A stretch of DNA of 64,000 nucleotides from Gonapodya prolifera JEL478. Taxonomy: Eukaryota; Monoblepharomycota; Monoblepharidomycetes; Monoblepharidales; Gonapodyaceae. The translations under genes were made by a program, and so were the position numbers. Position 1 is the stretch's first letter, and each line of letters starts with the position of its first letter. The notes beneath the pieces are model-generated. The model saw only the letters and a list, made by a program, of their open reading frames with translations, was not told the origin of the DNA and searched no databases. Below are positions 1 to 11,896 of the stretch, piece by piece. The stretch covers positions 744,001-808,000 of the forward strand of contig KQ965732.1 in NCBI GenBank assembly GCA_001574975.1, read 5' to 3'.

Positions 1-18
1 GCTCGCTTCACTCTTCAG

Positions 19-2151
19 ATATGACATGCTCTGCCCTGAGGGCCTGTCACGAGCTCTCCGCGTGTTCGTCGGCAACGGCAAACCCCCATCTTACCGTCTT
101 GTAGAGCCCAAGGAGCGGCAGAAGATCTACGTTGCCAAAGAGGTCCGTCTTCGCAAAACCAAATGTTCAGCGATCCCGAATGACGATTCAACGGCTCGTG
201 CACTCATGGTTTCAGGTCTCGTCGGTCCGGCCCGTCATCGTCGGTGCCATCCTGCGCAACATCACCTTCACTCCCGCTCGGTACAAGTCCTTCATCGACC
301 TTCAGGAGAAGCTGCACGGCACGCTCGCGCGTAAACGCACGCTGGCGTCCATCGGCACACACGACCTCGACACCGTCAAGGGGCCCTTCGAGTACGTCGC
401 CGTCGAGCCCACAAAGTTCAGCTTCATCCCGCTGAATCAGGAGAAGGAAATGAATGGCGCAGAGCTGATGGAGCATTACTCGGTGGGTTGGTCGTGGTAC
501 ATTACTTGCACCACGACAACATGTTCCCAATTGGAGATGTGTCTGGAGAATGAGCTGCTGCGAAGCAGATTTGTCAATGTGTTCCAGTGGAGACTATTTG
601 GACAATGAGCTTCCACGAAGCATGCTGTTGCGTCCGGTGTTGACGGCAAAGTCTGACGTGCCTCCACTCCATGACTGCAGGCCGACCGCCATATCGGACG
701 CTTCCTCCACATCATCCGAGACTTCCCGGTGTACCCTCTGGTCCGGACGCGTGCGGAGCCCAAGACCATCCTTTCCCTCCCACCCATCATCAACGGCGAC
801 TACACCAAGATCCACACGGGTACCCGCAATGTGCTCATTGAAATCACGGCCACGGACCAGAACAAGGCCGATATCGTGCTCAAAGTGTTCTGCGCTATGT
901 TCAGCCAGTACTGCGACGATCCGTTCACGTGAGTTTGGGCATGAGTGACACACGTCGGCCCCCTGCCGAGCGAATGCGCCTTCTGCGATCGTTTTGCTAA
1001 CCAGTCCGTTGTCTACAAATACCCCCTACCCAGCGTTGAACCTGTCGACATTATTTACCCTACTCGCACACACACCACACCCGACCTGTCCGTCCGGCAC
1101 GTCCCCGTGCACACGTCGTACATAAACTCATGCCTGGGGCTGACCCTCTCTGCCGCCGAAATCTCCTCCCTGCTCAACCGTATGTGTCTCCCCACGAACC
1201 CCTTAGGCGAGGAGATGGTCGAGGTCCAGGTCGGCCCGACGAGGTCCGACGTGCTCCACCCGTGCGACGTCATGGAGGATGTCGGGATCGCGTACGGATT
1301 CAACAAGCTCACGCGCGTTACGGGACGAGTGGCCACCATTGGTGCGGGGCTGCCAATTTCAAGTTTGTCCGACGCGATTCGGAGGGAGACGGCGCTGGCC
1401 GGGTGGACAGAGGCACTACCGCTTATTTTGGTGGGTTGAATCTGCCGCGCTTGGCGCTAAGTTCAGGCTACCAATGCTCATAACCCCGATTGTCACGACG
1501 TTCAGTGCTCAATCGAGGAAAACTTCAACTTCCTCAACCTTAAAGACAACAACCAAACCGCGGTCAAGCTGGCGAACCCCAAAACGATCGAGTACCAGGT
1601 CGTCCGCACGTCGCTGCTCCCCGGATTGCTCAAAACTGTCGCGTCCAACCTCGACTCGGCCCTTCCAATCAAAATCTTCGAGGTTTCAGACGTCGCGTTC
1701 AAAGACGATACCGTAGAACGAAGGGCGAGGAACGAGAGAAGGATGGCTGCGCTGTACGTGAGCCGAACAAGCGGGTTTGAGGTATGTGGACGCTCAACTT
1801 TGGGGCGGTGGACATGTCTCATGACAGACGCGTTAGTACGTCCATGGTCTTCTCGATCGGTTGATGCAAGTCCTGGGCGCCAAGAACGTGGCCAGCGGGG
1901 CTCCAAACACATACTACATTCGGGAATCTACACGTGAGTTCTTCCCGTCTCTACACCGTCCTTTGGTGATTGCACTCGAGCCGAATCTTCCGCCCTTAGA
2001 TCCCACTTATTTCCCTGGCCGTGCTGCCGACGTTGTTTATGGTGGTCAGGTTATTGGCAACGTCGGGGTGCTGCATCCAGATGTTGTGAAAAACTTTGGG
2101 TTACCTTACGCTGTGTCGGCGTTAGAAATGCAAGTAGAGCCATTCTTGTAA
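19..2151 (+). CDS. FRS1: Phenylalanyl-tRNA synthetase beta subunit, cytosolic (5' end outside window)
   Basis: Charges tRNA-Phe as the beta half of the cytosolic alpha2-beta2 enzyme. The window opens in an intron whose acceptor CTTCAG ends at base 18. Visible exons are 19-142, 216-482, 681-928, 1034-1430, 1506-1781, 1837-1933 and 2000-2151; phases agree at every join. The protein reads RYDMLCPEGLSRAL, then LASIGTHDLDTVKGPF, LPPIINGDYTKI, GWTEAL, NPKTIEYQVVRTSLLPG, PTYFPGRAAD and VLHPDVVKNFG, ending in EPFL. These are the B3/4, B5 and catalytic-like core landmarks of eukaryotic PheRS beta, in order. The first donor (GAG|GTCCGT) is weak but is required by phase. Only the N-terminal part is missing. 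FAT1 follows 153 bases downstream on the same strand. Confidence 0.95.
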
Positions 2152-2304
2152 CGTGCCGAAGACAAAGCGAGAGCACTGATTCATGGACGCCTCATAACCA
2201 AAGCCATTCGGCGGATGAACTTTCCTGTGGTCAATCGGTGCCGACCAAGCCGATCGATATTGAAGAATTCTGACAATCACGCGTCATCGTGCCCGAAGCA
2301 TACC

Positions 2305-5213
2305 ATGCATACGTTGCTGAAACTGGGCGTCGCAGCTGGGGCGGCCTAGTGAGTGTTGAAAGGGGAAACCTCAAACGATGCCGACTCAATTGAATTTGAT
2401 TCCGCCCACCAATCAGCGCGGTCGACTCCCAACTTGGTTTCTCGAAGGACTTGTTTATGCTCAATGCGGGCAGACAAACTCTCAAATTGTAATTTTCGCC
2501 CGTGATGTCACCTTCGATAATTTCACCTCACGTGTATCGTTCAAGTGTCGAACAGGAAATGGCCGCGGGACGGTACTCCCAGATCGACAGATTCTTGCTC
2601 CACGTCGCGCGCAAACCGAACGAGCCGTTTCTTGTGTATCAAGAGGAGGCTGGGTCTGGTGTTGAGACGGTCAAGCAGTGGACTTGGAAGGAAGTCGATA
2701 TCGAGTCCAACAAGATTGGTGCGTGAGAAAATCATACACCGCACTTGCCGTCCCTCTAACGTCCACCATTCTTCCTCTTAGCGCACTTGCTCCTCCATCT
2801 CGGCGTGAGGCCGGGAGACATGATTGCCGTGCTGTACCAAAACACGCCCGAATTCATTTTTATCATGGTGAGTATCGTCTCGTCGTCTGCTCTGCTTCCA
2901 CTCACCTGTGCTCTCTCCAGCTTGCCACTTGGAAAATCGGAGCATCATGTGCACTTCTCAACCATCATCAACGAGGCCGGGTGCTTCTCCACTCCGTTGG
3001 AGTCTCTCGAGCCCGCCTCTTGCTGTTTGAAGCGGCAATGAGTGACGCAGTAGCTGAAGCGTATGAATGGAATGAGGGAGGAGTCAGTGGTCTCAAAGAA
3101 CGAGGATTGCAGCTGGTGAGCTCACCCATCAGAACTTTTCAGCGCTCCTTCTCACCCACGTCCCAGGCTTGCTTCTCGCTCACGGCTCCTCCCGACTTTC
3201 CATTCCCCCACCTGTCGTTTTGTCCCAACATCATCGACTTGGAACATCCACTCTGGTGTGCAGCGGTGCCTGCAGAACTGAGGCGCGCTGTTGGGCCCAA
3301 GAGTGTAGCTTATCTTGTTTACACCAGCGGAACGACAGGAATGCCAAAAGCAACAAATTTGGTGAGTCAAATATTCGTTTCGCGCGGGTATTACCAGTCC
3401 CCCCAACTCGAATTTCGCTACATTGACGCGGTTTAGAGCCACGTGCGCCTATGCACTACTGTGACGTTCCGGTATCTTGATGTGTTTCGAGAAGGTGAAC
3501 GAATCTATCCTGTTGGTGGGTACATTGGGTGAAGGGAGAGCAATCGATGGGTACTAATATTTGGTGGGTTCTTAGGACCGTTCTTCCACTTCAATGCCCA
3601 AATTGGCATAATGCGTGAGTGCCATGTCGTCATCGCGGATTACCACCCAACCAACGAATTCCTCCCACATCATTGCTCACTCCATTTGTGTGCACCCTTG
3701 TTCAAACGACGACAAATCTCAAGATGGTCTCAACCTCGGCGACACTATATGCTTCACGCGCCGATTTTCGGCCTCGAATTTCTTTGCCTTCTGCGCCCAG
3801 ACGGGGGTTAACTGTTTCCCATTCGTTGGAGAGGTGAGGCTGCCCCATTGTGCTCCTTTCTCCAAAGTACCACTGCTCACACAAAAGTTACCAGTTCCTC
3901 CGATTCATTCTTTACACTCCTCCAAGTCCATGGGATCGGAATCACAAGGTTCGATCCTGTGGTGGGAACGGCGTGAGACCAGACATTTGGGGCCCTTTCG
4001 AGCAACGTTTTGGCGTCCGTATCAACGAGGGGTGAGTCTCCATTTTCGCAATGAATGAATGATCCCAAGAACCCCTTCATCGTCATTCTGATTTGTGACA
4101 GGTATGGCTCCACCGAGGGAGTTGTCGGTTCCTTTAACCCTTTTGGCAAACAGGGGGCAGTTGGCTTTCAAGGAATCCTGGTCAAGTGAGTTTTTTCGAA
4201 CTCAAATTAGCGCCCCTTGGTTATTGATGTTTAATGCTCTCCGCCGCAGAGCTCTCAATCCCCAGACTCCAAGAATAGTTAAAATTGACCCAATTACTGA
4301 AGAACGTGAGTAAGATCTCGAAACATTACCAAGCGACGTTTTCCAATATCGGTTCAAGTTGTAAGAGACCCCAAGACTGGCTTCTGTATCGAGTGCTCAT
4401 CGGGAGAACCCGGTGAAATGATTGGCCGATTTATAAATGAGAATTTCGAGGGCTACTTCGGCGATGACAAGTGTGAGTTGCAAGTCTTCCAAAGTCTCAC
4501 GTGAACACAGAGTCACAGACTCACATTTCACCCAGCCACAAACAAGAAGTTTGTTCGGGACGTGTTCGAAAAGGGCGACACGTGGTGGCGTTCTGGAGAC
4601 CTTTTGTTCAAGGACTGGCGAGGGTGGGTTTATTTCGTTGATCGAATTGGGGACACGTTCCGGTGGAAAGGAGGTGAGCTTTCGCAAACCTAACACGCAG
4701 CATGCATGTGACATTTGTGTTCAAAGAAAACGTGTCCACGACCGAGGTTCGGGATGTGCTACTTGGATTCTCAGATCTGGAGGATGCGAATGTCTATGGC
4801 GTGCAAGTGAGGCATTCATCCGTGTACATTATTTCGTGATGCAACAACTCTGAGACACTTCGCAGATTCCCGGCCTGGATGGCATGGGTCGCACCGGCAC
4901 TGCAGCAGTAATCTTTAAGGACCACGTTCGCAATCCCGAGGCTTACGAGAGAAAGTCACTTCGAGCACTGTCGCAGTACGTGAAACGGCAGCTGCCGCCC
5001 TACGCCATCCCCCGTTTCCTTCGAGTCTACCAGAACTTCGACGCAGTCTCAACAGTCACATTCAAGCACCGCAAAGTTGAGCTGCAAAAGGAAGGATTTG
5101 ACCCGAGCAAAATTTCTGAGCGTCTTTACTTCTTTGACGAAGGGAAGGGCGGCTACGTTTCGTTGACGCCCGAAGTGTACAACACCATCGTTGCAGGCAA
5201 GGCAAAGTTGTAA
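2305..5213 (+). CDS. FAT1: Very-long-chain acyl-CoA synthetase / fatty acid transport protein (FATP family)
   Basis: Couples fatty acid uptake to CoA activation at membranes. Sixteen exons: 2305-2348, 2417-2488, 2546-2718, 2782-2867, 2921-3115, 3167-3361, 3437-3515, 3576-3614, 3724-3833, 3895-4031, 4102-4185, 4250-4305, 4359-4472, 4536-4673, 4727-4806 and 4866-5213. They sum to 1950 bases, 649 residues, usual for the family. The two tiny 5' exons supply a short hydrophobic N-terminus (MHTLLKLGVAAGAAY), where FATPs are membrane-anchored. The AMP-binding motif YLVYTSGTTGMPKA lies near residue 240, YGSTEG in the middle, and the FATP/VLACS motif WWRSGDLLFKDWRGWVYF before the C-terminal domain (PPYAIPRFLR). 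A start at the in-frame ATG 2505 would drop the anchor and is less likely. It could favour long- or very-long-chain substrates; the sequence does not decide. Confidence 0.95.
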
Positions 5214-5406
5214 GAAAGAGCATCATTTGGGTATCGAAATTTGAAAAGATGAATATATTGATTTTGCTGATGAGAGAAATGGAAGTCCTGACGATAACAT
5301 GCTGCATGAAGCCTTACACCCTCTCTCCTGTTCCTTCCTGTGGGATTCCAACTCCTATAGAGGAGAAAAAACGATTAGAATTGTGGCTTCCATGGCAATT
5401 ACCTCA

Positions 5407-5568
5407 TCACTCGCCTTCGGCGCCCTTCCGTACGTCGGTAAGGAAAATCTTCAATTTCTCGCGGAGTATTGTCACCAGTGCATCCTCGTCCGCGTCTGGA
5501 GCTGGAAGCTGATCAAGAAGATACTCTGCTTCGTCGATGGAGAGGACAAGGACGCCGCGATTTGGCAT
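5407..5568 (-). CDS. Small acidic ORF, 53 residues, unassigned
   Basis: ATG at 5568 to TGA at 5407 reads through 53 codons rich in Asp/Glu/Leu: VLVLSIDEAEYLLDQLPAPD, then DALVTILREKLKIFLTDVRK. The periodic hydrophobic pattern and helix-friendly composition look coded, while the opposite strand over the same bases gives a Cys/Trp-rich frame that does not. A CTTCAG acceptor sits directly before the ATG (CTTCAG|GATG), so this may be the last exon of a gene with an upstream exon, or a stand-alone microprotein. It lies tail-to-tail with FAT1 (194 bases apart) and 3' of another small minus-strand gene. I do not recognise the family. Confidence 0.45.
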   Translation of the reverse strand: MPNRGVLVLSIDEAEYLLDQLPAPDADEDALVTILREKLKIFLTDVRKGAEGE

Positions 5569-5730
5569 CCTGAAGGTTTGAATCTACTCTGCTGGTGCAA
5601 CACCACCCGCAGGTACATAAGGTAACAGTTTACTTTCAAAACGCATGTGTACATTTATTGTGTTCTAATTTTCTTTTGTGGGTCGCAAACTTGCTGCTTC
5701 GTACATTGAACGTCCACTCGAGTTGAGAGT

Positions 5731-6186
5731 TTATTCCGACGCCGTTTCGAGAAGGTCGCTGACCAATTCCTTCAGACCAAATTATGTTAAAGCACGATTT
5801 TGTTCCCTTAAGCCAGCAGACAGTCTCACATGTCCTTCCGCGAGCATGTCCGCAAGTGCACCCTGCCCCTCCGCAACTTCTTTGTCACCACGTGCGTACC
5901 ACACACCGTCTCGCACATGCTCATTTTCGAGCTTACGTAGCCTGTCTTGGAATGAATTGACTTGAAGGAGAGGAGATGTGGATGCGTTTGGAGATTCGAA
6001 GTCGCTTTTCTGTTCACCTTCTTCCTCTTTGACACCGACGCCTTTCGCTTGGAGAGATTTGAGACCTTGGATGATGGACGAGAGCTCTTTGGGACATAAT
6101 TTCACGATTGAGGTAGGGAATCTTGATTGATGTGATGAAATTAACGCGTCACCTTGCTCGAGGGGTTTGAGAGAGGAGTGAACCAT
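5731..6186 (-). CDS. Small helical/coiled-coil protein, 131 residues, unassigned
   Basis: Exon 1 is 6186-5830 and exon 2 is 5769-5731, a final exon of only 13 codons. The donor CAT|GTGAGA and acceptor GTCTGAAG are in phase and replace a run-on Arg/Asn-rich tail with the tidy ending HELVSDLLETASE. The protein is charged and mostly helical (LSSIIQGLKSLQAKG, NSFQDRLRKLENEHVRDG, ALADMLAEGHELV). There is no signal peptide and no membrane segment. It is transcribed divergently from homocitrate synthase across a 194-base gap, so the two may share a promoter. Size and pattern resemble small subunits of larger complexes, but no family is recognised. Confidence 0.6.
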
Positions 6187-6380
6187 TTGTTGATCGTTTG
6201 TGGAATGATTGGGATGACGATGGAGGGACAGCGAGTTTGATGACTGTGCCCCCTGTTGGCACAGCTAGCCGACGGCTCAATTTTTTCTCACTGCATTTCT
6301 GCCCATTCTAAAGCTTTTCCCCGCATCTCCAAACCATTCTACACACTCCACAACCTCCATCAATTCCAATTCCGAGCTCA
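6187..6380. promoter_or_regulatory. Divergent intergenic promoter region (small helical gene / homocitrate synthase)
   Basis: 194 bases separate the two start codons. The homocitrate synthase side carries a pyrimidine-rich leader (CATTCTACACACTCCACAAC) just before its ATG, a common fungal initiator context. No TATA box stands out. Shared control is inferred from the spacing only. Confidence 0.4.
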
Positions 6381-8222
6381 ATGTCTCCTCAAGCAACCGA
6401 GCAACGTCCCTCGACCCCCGTTCCTGTGCCCACACCCACCACACTCAACGGACACACAGCTCCGGTTCACGCCAACGGAGCGACCAAGATCGAGAAGCGG
6501 ACGCGCACTGCTGCATCGGAGCTCCATCTTCCGGAACACAACCGGATCAATCCCAGCCCTTCGGTCTACCAACCCCGCTACCAGGATCTCCTTTCGAATG
6601 TGGACAATTTCGCCATCATCGAGAGGTGAGGACTTCGCGATTTATCTACCTTCAAAAAGAATCGTACTCCTCGTCGGAAAATCGCCGGACGAGGTGATGG
6701 GGTTCGGCTTACGTTTTGCGCTGACCACTCACGATCCTATTCGCTTCACACTTCACACACTCCCAGTACTCTCCGAGAGGGTGAACAGTTCGCGAATGCA
6801 TTCTTTGACACGGAAACCAAGCTCAAGATTGCAAGGGCGCTGGACGAATTCGGAGTGGAGTACATCGAGCTGGTCAGCCCAGCTGCGTCGGAACAGTCCC
6901 GACTGGACGTCGTGGCTATCACCCAGCTCGGGTTGAAGGCCAAGATTCTCACACACATCCGCTGTCACATGGACGATGCTCGTCTGGCCGTGGAAACTGG
7001 TGAGTTCTTCGTTCCTCGATGTGATTGGGTTGAGGATATTTTACAACGACAACTTTCAAGGTGTGGATGGTGTGGATGTTGTCATTGGAACGTCATCGTA
7101 CTTGAGGCAGTTCTCGCACGGCAAGGACATGACCTACATTATCAAGACCGCGACGGAAGTCATCGAATTCATCAAGTCCAAGGGCTTGGAGGTTCGGTTC
7201 TCCACCGAGGACTCCTTCCGTTCGGATCTCGTGGATCTCTTGCAAGTGTACAAGGCGATGGACAAGGTACGCTCATTGGGAGAGCCGTCGTGGGCGCAGG
7301 AGTTGACTTTGCGTCTTCGCAGATTGGCGTCGACCGTGTGGGTATTGCCGACACAGTCGGCTGCGCCAACCCCCGTCAAGTCTACGAACTCGTGCGCACC
7401 CTGCGTGGGGTCGTGTCGTGCGACATCGAAACTCACTTCCACAACGACACCGGCTGCGCCATTGCCAACGCTTACGCCGCACTGGAGGCCGGAGCGACTC
7501 ACGTGGACACGTCCGTGCTCGGCATTGGCGAGCGTAACGGCATCACACCTCTTGGTGGCTTTTGCGCGAGGATGTACGTTGCGAACAGGGACTATGTTCT
7601 CAGCAAGTACAAGATGGAGAAGCTGAGGGACATCGAGAATTTGGTTGCGGAAGCGGTGCAAATTCAGGTTCCGTTCAACAACTACATCACTGGATACTGG
7701 TGAGAGTGGAGAGAACTCGAGCTTGCATTTTTGTAATACTAACTCGTACGTCTCCGAAACAGTGCGTTCACGCACAAGGCCGGAATCCACGCGAAGGCCA
7801 TTCTCAACAACCCCAGCACGTACGAAATCCTCAAGCCAGAGGACTTTGGGTGAGTGTGAGCTGATGTGAGAATGAGTGGAATCGAAACATTAACCGCATC
7901 TGATGGAAGAATGACCCGATATGTCTCGATCGGTCACCGCTTGACCGGATGGAATGCCGTCAAGTCACGTGTGGAACAACTCGGCCTCGCGCTGAACGAC
8001 GAGCAAGTGAAGGCCATCACGAACCAAATCAAGTTGCTCGCCGATGTCAAGCCCATGGGAATCGAGGAAGTCGACGTGCTTTTGGCGCATTTCCACCGTG
8101 AAGTGTCCCGCCAGGGCGTCGAGGGCCAGAAGAGAGAGGGCGTTCTCCAAGCGGCGGCGCAGGCGGCTGCTTTGCTGGAAGAGCAAAGGAGAAGTTCGAC
8201 GGATCTCACCCCCCAAAATTAG
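6381..8222 (+). CDS. LYS20: Homocitrate synthase (first step of the alpha-aminoadipate lysine pathway)
   Basis: Condenses acetyl-CoA with 2-oxoglutarate to homocitrate. Exons 6381-6625, 6767-6999, 7061-7266, 7323-7699, 7763-7849 and 7910-8222 sum to 1461 bases, 486 residues. Landmarks of the HMGL-like DRE-TIM barrel are present: [62 protein letters not shown], the metal-binding [53 protein letters not shown], and the regulatory tail [19 protein letters not shown]. The N-terminus has a Pro/Thr-rich extension of some 45 residues without a convincing mitochondrial targeting pattern. The enzyme is typical of fungi and supports the fungal assignment. Lysine feedback is known for the family and not visible here. 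Confidence 0.96.
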
Positions 8223-8447
8223 GAACTTAGCGTTTTCTTCGAAAGAAGCGGAGAGAGAGTGATTTGTAACATACCTTTTGATGAAAAAATTAACGTCGCA
8301 TTGTTTCAATAATGTCTCTCATTACGCTTTCAGACAAGATTATGGATTAGCTAATACTCAATGTGCCTTTAAGAAGAGTTTAATTTACAGTAACATGAGG
8401 AATGTAAAGGGGGAATGATGATTGAGGATGATGGGGGAATGCAACCT

Positions 8448-9687
8448 TCAGAGGTATCTCCTTCTTGCGTTGATGAACCAGTCGTTGATCTGACGAAGAG
8501 ACAAACCAGTTGCATCGCAGAATCGCAGCTTCTCGGACTCAGTTGGGAAAGGATGCGCCTTATGCGTGCTGAGCCACGACTGAAAGCAAGTGCGGAGGTA
8601 AAATAAACAGATGAATATGAACGATCCCGAGTGCGAGGCCGCATACCATCATCACCGCCTTCTGTTCCTTGGAAAAGTTTGGCCTCCTTCCGTTTCCGAA
8701 CTTTGGTTCTATGTGAGGGTTGGGTTTGCGGGAGAGAGACTTCTTGCTGTGCTTTTGTTTCTTGTTCGACCCCAAGGACGACGAAGCGGGACGGGGTCGC
8801 TTCCCATCTTTACGCCCCGAGCGCTCCTTGGTAGGATAAAACTCCTGGTCGGAGTCCGATGATGAATCGTCGCTGGTGACGGAATCGTCGTCGTCTGGTA
8901 AGGACGGCGTCATCGAATGAACGGATCGAGTTGGAGAAATGCTGCTCTCTCTGGTCCACTTCATTTCAAGAGGGGCCGCATCTCTGGGAGAGTTGTTCGA
9001 GGGCTGTTCCACGTCCTGCAGAGTCACCCCTTTCTCCTCTTCCGATGAGATGTCGCCATCAGTTCCTTGCATGGTCATGCGCGCTTCAGCACACACTTCC
9101 GCCAAAGCATGCAGAGCCGATAAATTAGAAGCCGAAGCGACTGGGTGCAGTTTCTCAGAGGAGAGGAAAAATGGGGCCGCGTAGCTTTGCGAGAAGGACG
9201 AGATGGACGGGAGGGACCACAAAGCGCTTCGACGGTGTCCGCCCGGTGGTGAGATTTTATTGACAATTGGGGGTAGCTCGTAGTGTGCGCGTTTTGGTGA
9301 GGTATTGTCGACCGGAAACGGGTGACAGGGGATATAGAATTCCTCGGGACCATCCCACGACTTGGGGGCCGAATGCAAAGTGAGGGCTTGCGCCATTGAT
9401 CCCAAATCGTCCGTGGTATCGTCCGCATCGCTTGTAAATGGAGTTCGTTCATACTGCATGGTATCTGGCGAGGGAGGAGGCCAGGCGAGGGTTGGTGAGC
9501 TCAGCGACGAGGTTTCAGATACAGGAGAGCCTCCCCGCGGGGTATCGAAGGAGCGGTATCGCGATGTTGCAATAGGTGGGAGGATTACCCGAGGCGCAAA
9601 CTTGATGAGGTCGGACGCGGGCGGTGCGCGGTATGGATGGGAAATGGGCAGCGGTGGGAGGCTGGCGCTCTGCGGGTCGAACGACAT
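8448..9687 (-). CDS. TALE-class homeodomain transcription factor, homeodomain at the extreme C-terminus
   Basis: Exon 1 is 9687-8647 and exon 2 is 8579-8448 (intron donor ATG|GTATGC, acceptor TTTCAG); 1173 bases, 390 residues. The homeodomain spans the splice: RRPNFSKEQKAVMM joins SWLSTHKAHPFPTESEKLRF, and helix 3 reads QINDWFINARRRYL just before the stop. The HPFPT loop and WFINARRR are TALE hallmarks. Upstream is a Ser/Pro-rich region with an acidic Asp/Ser stretch (DDDDSVTSDDSSSDSDQEF) and a basic nuclear-localisation-like tract (KKQKHSKKSLSRK). It lies tail-to-tail with homocitrate synthase (225 bases). It could be a developmental regulator or an HD1-like mating factor; the sequence alone does not choose. 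Confidence 0.88.
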
Positions 9688-10336
9688 GGCTGAATGTATC
9701 CTCGATTCAAATCACTAATGATGTGGGGAGGTAGCGGTAGTGACATTCGGAAGCAGAAGTTGGATGAACGTGAGTTCGCAGTAAGGGATGTATGGGAGAC
9801 AACGCACGGACAGTCAAAGGCACGACTCGAGTTCTCCACTGTTCGCCGGCGTGGGCAGCTGCTATAACCCAGCACCGCGGATTTCCGTGTTGGAGCCAAT
9901 GGGCGCGCGGCGCAGACGGCGTGATGGCACGAATCGGCAGCAGGCGAGGTGAGGCCGTGAAGTCCAGAGCAAACGACCCGTTCGGGGTTTCCGTGGCGCG
10001 ATACGCTAGCTTAGGTGCAGCAGAGACCGAAAGTCGGCGGATGCGGGTGCACTGACAGTGACAGCTTCGAAATCGTCGAGTTTCGTGTGGTCCGTGGTCA
10101 CGACACAGAGCCCACTCTAAGTCACGTGTCCCCTCCATAAGGACTCACCCGTGTTCCCCGTTATGGACAAATCACCTTCCTTTTTTTCGCTTGCACAACC
10201 AGCAAAGGCGCATGTAATAGTTACAATTCTTGGAAAACCTGTCACCATGAAATCTGGCGTACGCCCCGTCCGCACTTGTTATTCGGGAAGACGGTGAATT
10301 GTGAGCAACCCCGACGTGCATGTAATCGAGAAGGCT
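9688..10336. other. Upstream region of the homeodomain gene; no gene seen
   Basis: The 650 bases upstream of the homeodomain ATG are GC-rich and CpG-rich. Overlapping frames on both strands are Arg/Pro-rich and look like composition artefacts. Nothing else is supported here. Confidence 0.4.
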
Positions 10337-10849
10337 TTAATCATCCTTTTTTGTGTTGAAGAGAGAAAGCAGTCGAACGCATGCTTCTTGGAACCTCTGC
10401 TGCACCGGAACCCACACGTTTGGCTTGGGGATTTGGTTTCCCAATATAAAATTGGGGAACGGGTTGGAGCTGTCGGGTTCACGCGAGCAAAACTGGGTCA
10501 GGAATAGAGTCCTCGCAAATTCGCCAAGGTGTTTACCGATACCACGGCTCACACCAAATCGTGCTATTAGGGGTTTCAACCTCATTTCTCGTATTCTGAT
10601 GGCAATTGCTCGGAGTCTCGCCAGTATTGAAAAGGAGAATAAAGCAGAAAGTGAAGAATGAAAACCCTTGATGAAAATTGAACGTGGTGTCGTATTGGTA
10701 TCCATTGCATCTCTGTGATGACGCAGGGCCCTCAAGCTTTGCGTCTGAACAAATGTTAAGTGCAGGTCCAAATCCTGATTGGTCACTCCTTGACGGCAGC
10801 GCAGCACGCTGCCCAAGAACAAACGTGGCTCACTGAAAGGTTTCTTCAT
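10337..10849 (-). CDS. Open frame of 170 codons, doubtful gene
   Basis: A single uninterrupted frame. The second half (IARFGVSRGIGKHLGEFAR, then VWVPVQQRFQEACVRLLSLF) looks helical and could be coded; the first half is less convincing. No family is recognised and no intron joins were found. It sits at the last CpG-normal stretch before the CpG-poor island. It could equally be chance. Confidence 0.2.
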   Translation of the reverse strand: MKKPFSEPRLFLGSVLRCRQGVTNQDLDLHLTFVQTQSLRALRHHRDAMDTNTTPRSIFIKGFHSSLSALFSFSILARLRAIAIRIREMRLKPLIARFGVSRGIGKHLGEFARTLFLTQFCSREPDSSNPFPNFILGNQIPKPNVWVPVQQRFQEACVRLLSLFNTKKDD

Positions 10850-11547
10850 GAAATTCTTGACGCTGCTTTGGTGCGCAATTTTTATTTAGATGACACAAAG
10901 GCACATTTGCCAAATCAGCTAGGGATATATTGTGTAACATCTCCCACTTGAGTGTTCTTGACTCTTGACTGATCCAAGTATATCATGATTGCAGCTAATA
11001 GCTCTGGGGGCCAAGTCATAACAAGTCCCTGGCCAGAAATGATCTTTCTTCTGAACAATTGAGTTCAGAAGCTAGGCAATGTGTGTGCCACATGAAGATT
11101 GCAATTTGCAAAAGGGCATGCACTTGCCAATAGATGCCCACCAGGGAGCTTGCTGTTCATTCCATTGAGGTTTGAGCAAAGCAGCTTTTGTGCAGTGTAC
11201 ATGACTAGTAGCTCAAAGGCTCCACAGTGCTCCTGTGCCTAAGTACCCAGGATCATGTATTTGTGTCTGAAGTATGTACATTGTGGTTCCAGTGCCTTGA
11301 TTCAGTTTGCTGGAACTATTGCAGGGGGGTGGGTACAAGTAAGTTACTCAGGATATTGAGCATTTCCCCTAGTTCTTAAAGGATGATGAATAACTTTAGC
11401 TGCAAAACTTCACCAAATGCGTGTTGTCCACAAAAGCATTGTACCCTGGTAATTTGATGGCAATTGTGATTAGAGTACTCATATATTTGAACTTTCTTAC
11501 TCTTTCACAGCAAAGCTGTAGTTATTATTATGTACTTTTCCACCAAT

Positions 11548-11766
11548 AGTGGGTTTCAAAATTGGCCAGAATGGCCCCTCTGGAATGGCACTTTGTACCT
11601 TTTGAGGGCATTCCAGAGCATTCCAGCAACTTTTTGGCACCTGAAACCCTCTGGAACATTCCAGAAATACATTTCTCTTTGCAAATTGGGTACTCTCATC
11701 TCTGTACAATTTATAGAGACGTAGTTGGTGAATTCCAGAGCATTCCATTCAATTTTGAAACCCACT
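11548..11766. mobile_element. MITE of 219 bases with 17-base perfect terminal inverted repeats
   Basis: The left end AGTGGGTTTCAAAATTG (11548-11564) is matched exactly, inverted, by the right end at 11750-11766. It is flanked by AAT on both sides (11545-11547 and 11767-11769), a 3-base target duplication. Inside, GGAATG/CATTCC units recur many times (CATTCCAGAGCATTCCAG, CTGGAACATTCCAG), so the element is palindromic on a smaller scale too. It has no coding capacity. The 3-base AAT duplication is close to the TWA sites of PIF/Harbinger (Tourist-like) elements. Confidence 0.85.
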
Positions 11767-11896
11767 AATTTTGTTTCCCCCTTCCTCCTTACTTTTCCCC
11801 CATATCTTTCATTTCTACAACTGGTTTTCTTAGCAGTATGTACTCAGCAGTGGTTCCTCAATTCATTTGCAAATTCCCAGTTGTCATGGTGAGGGT

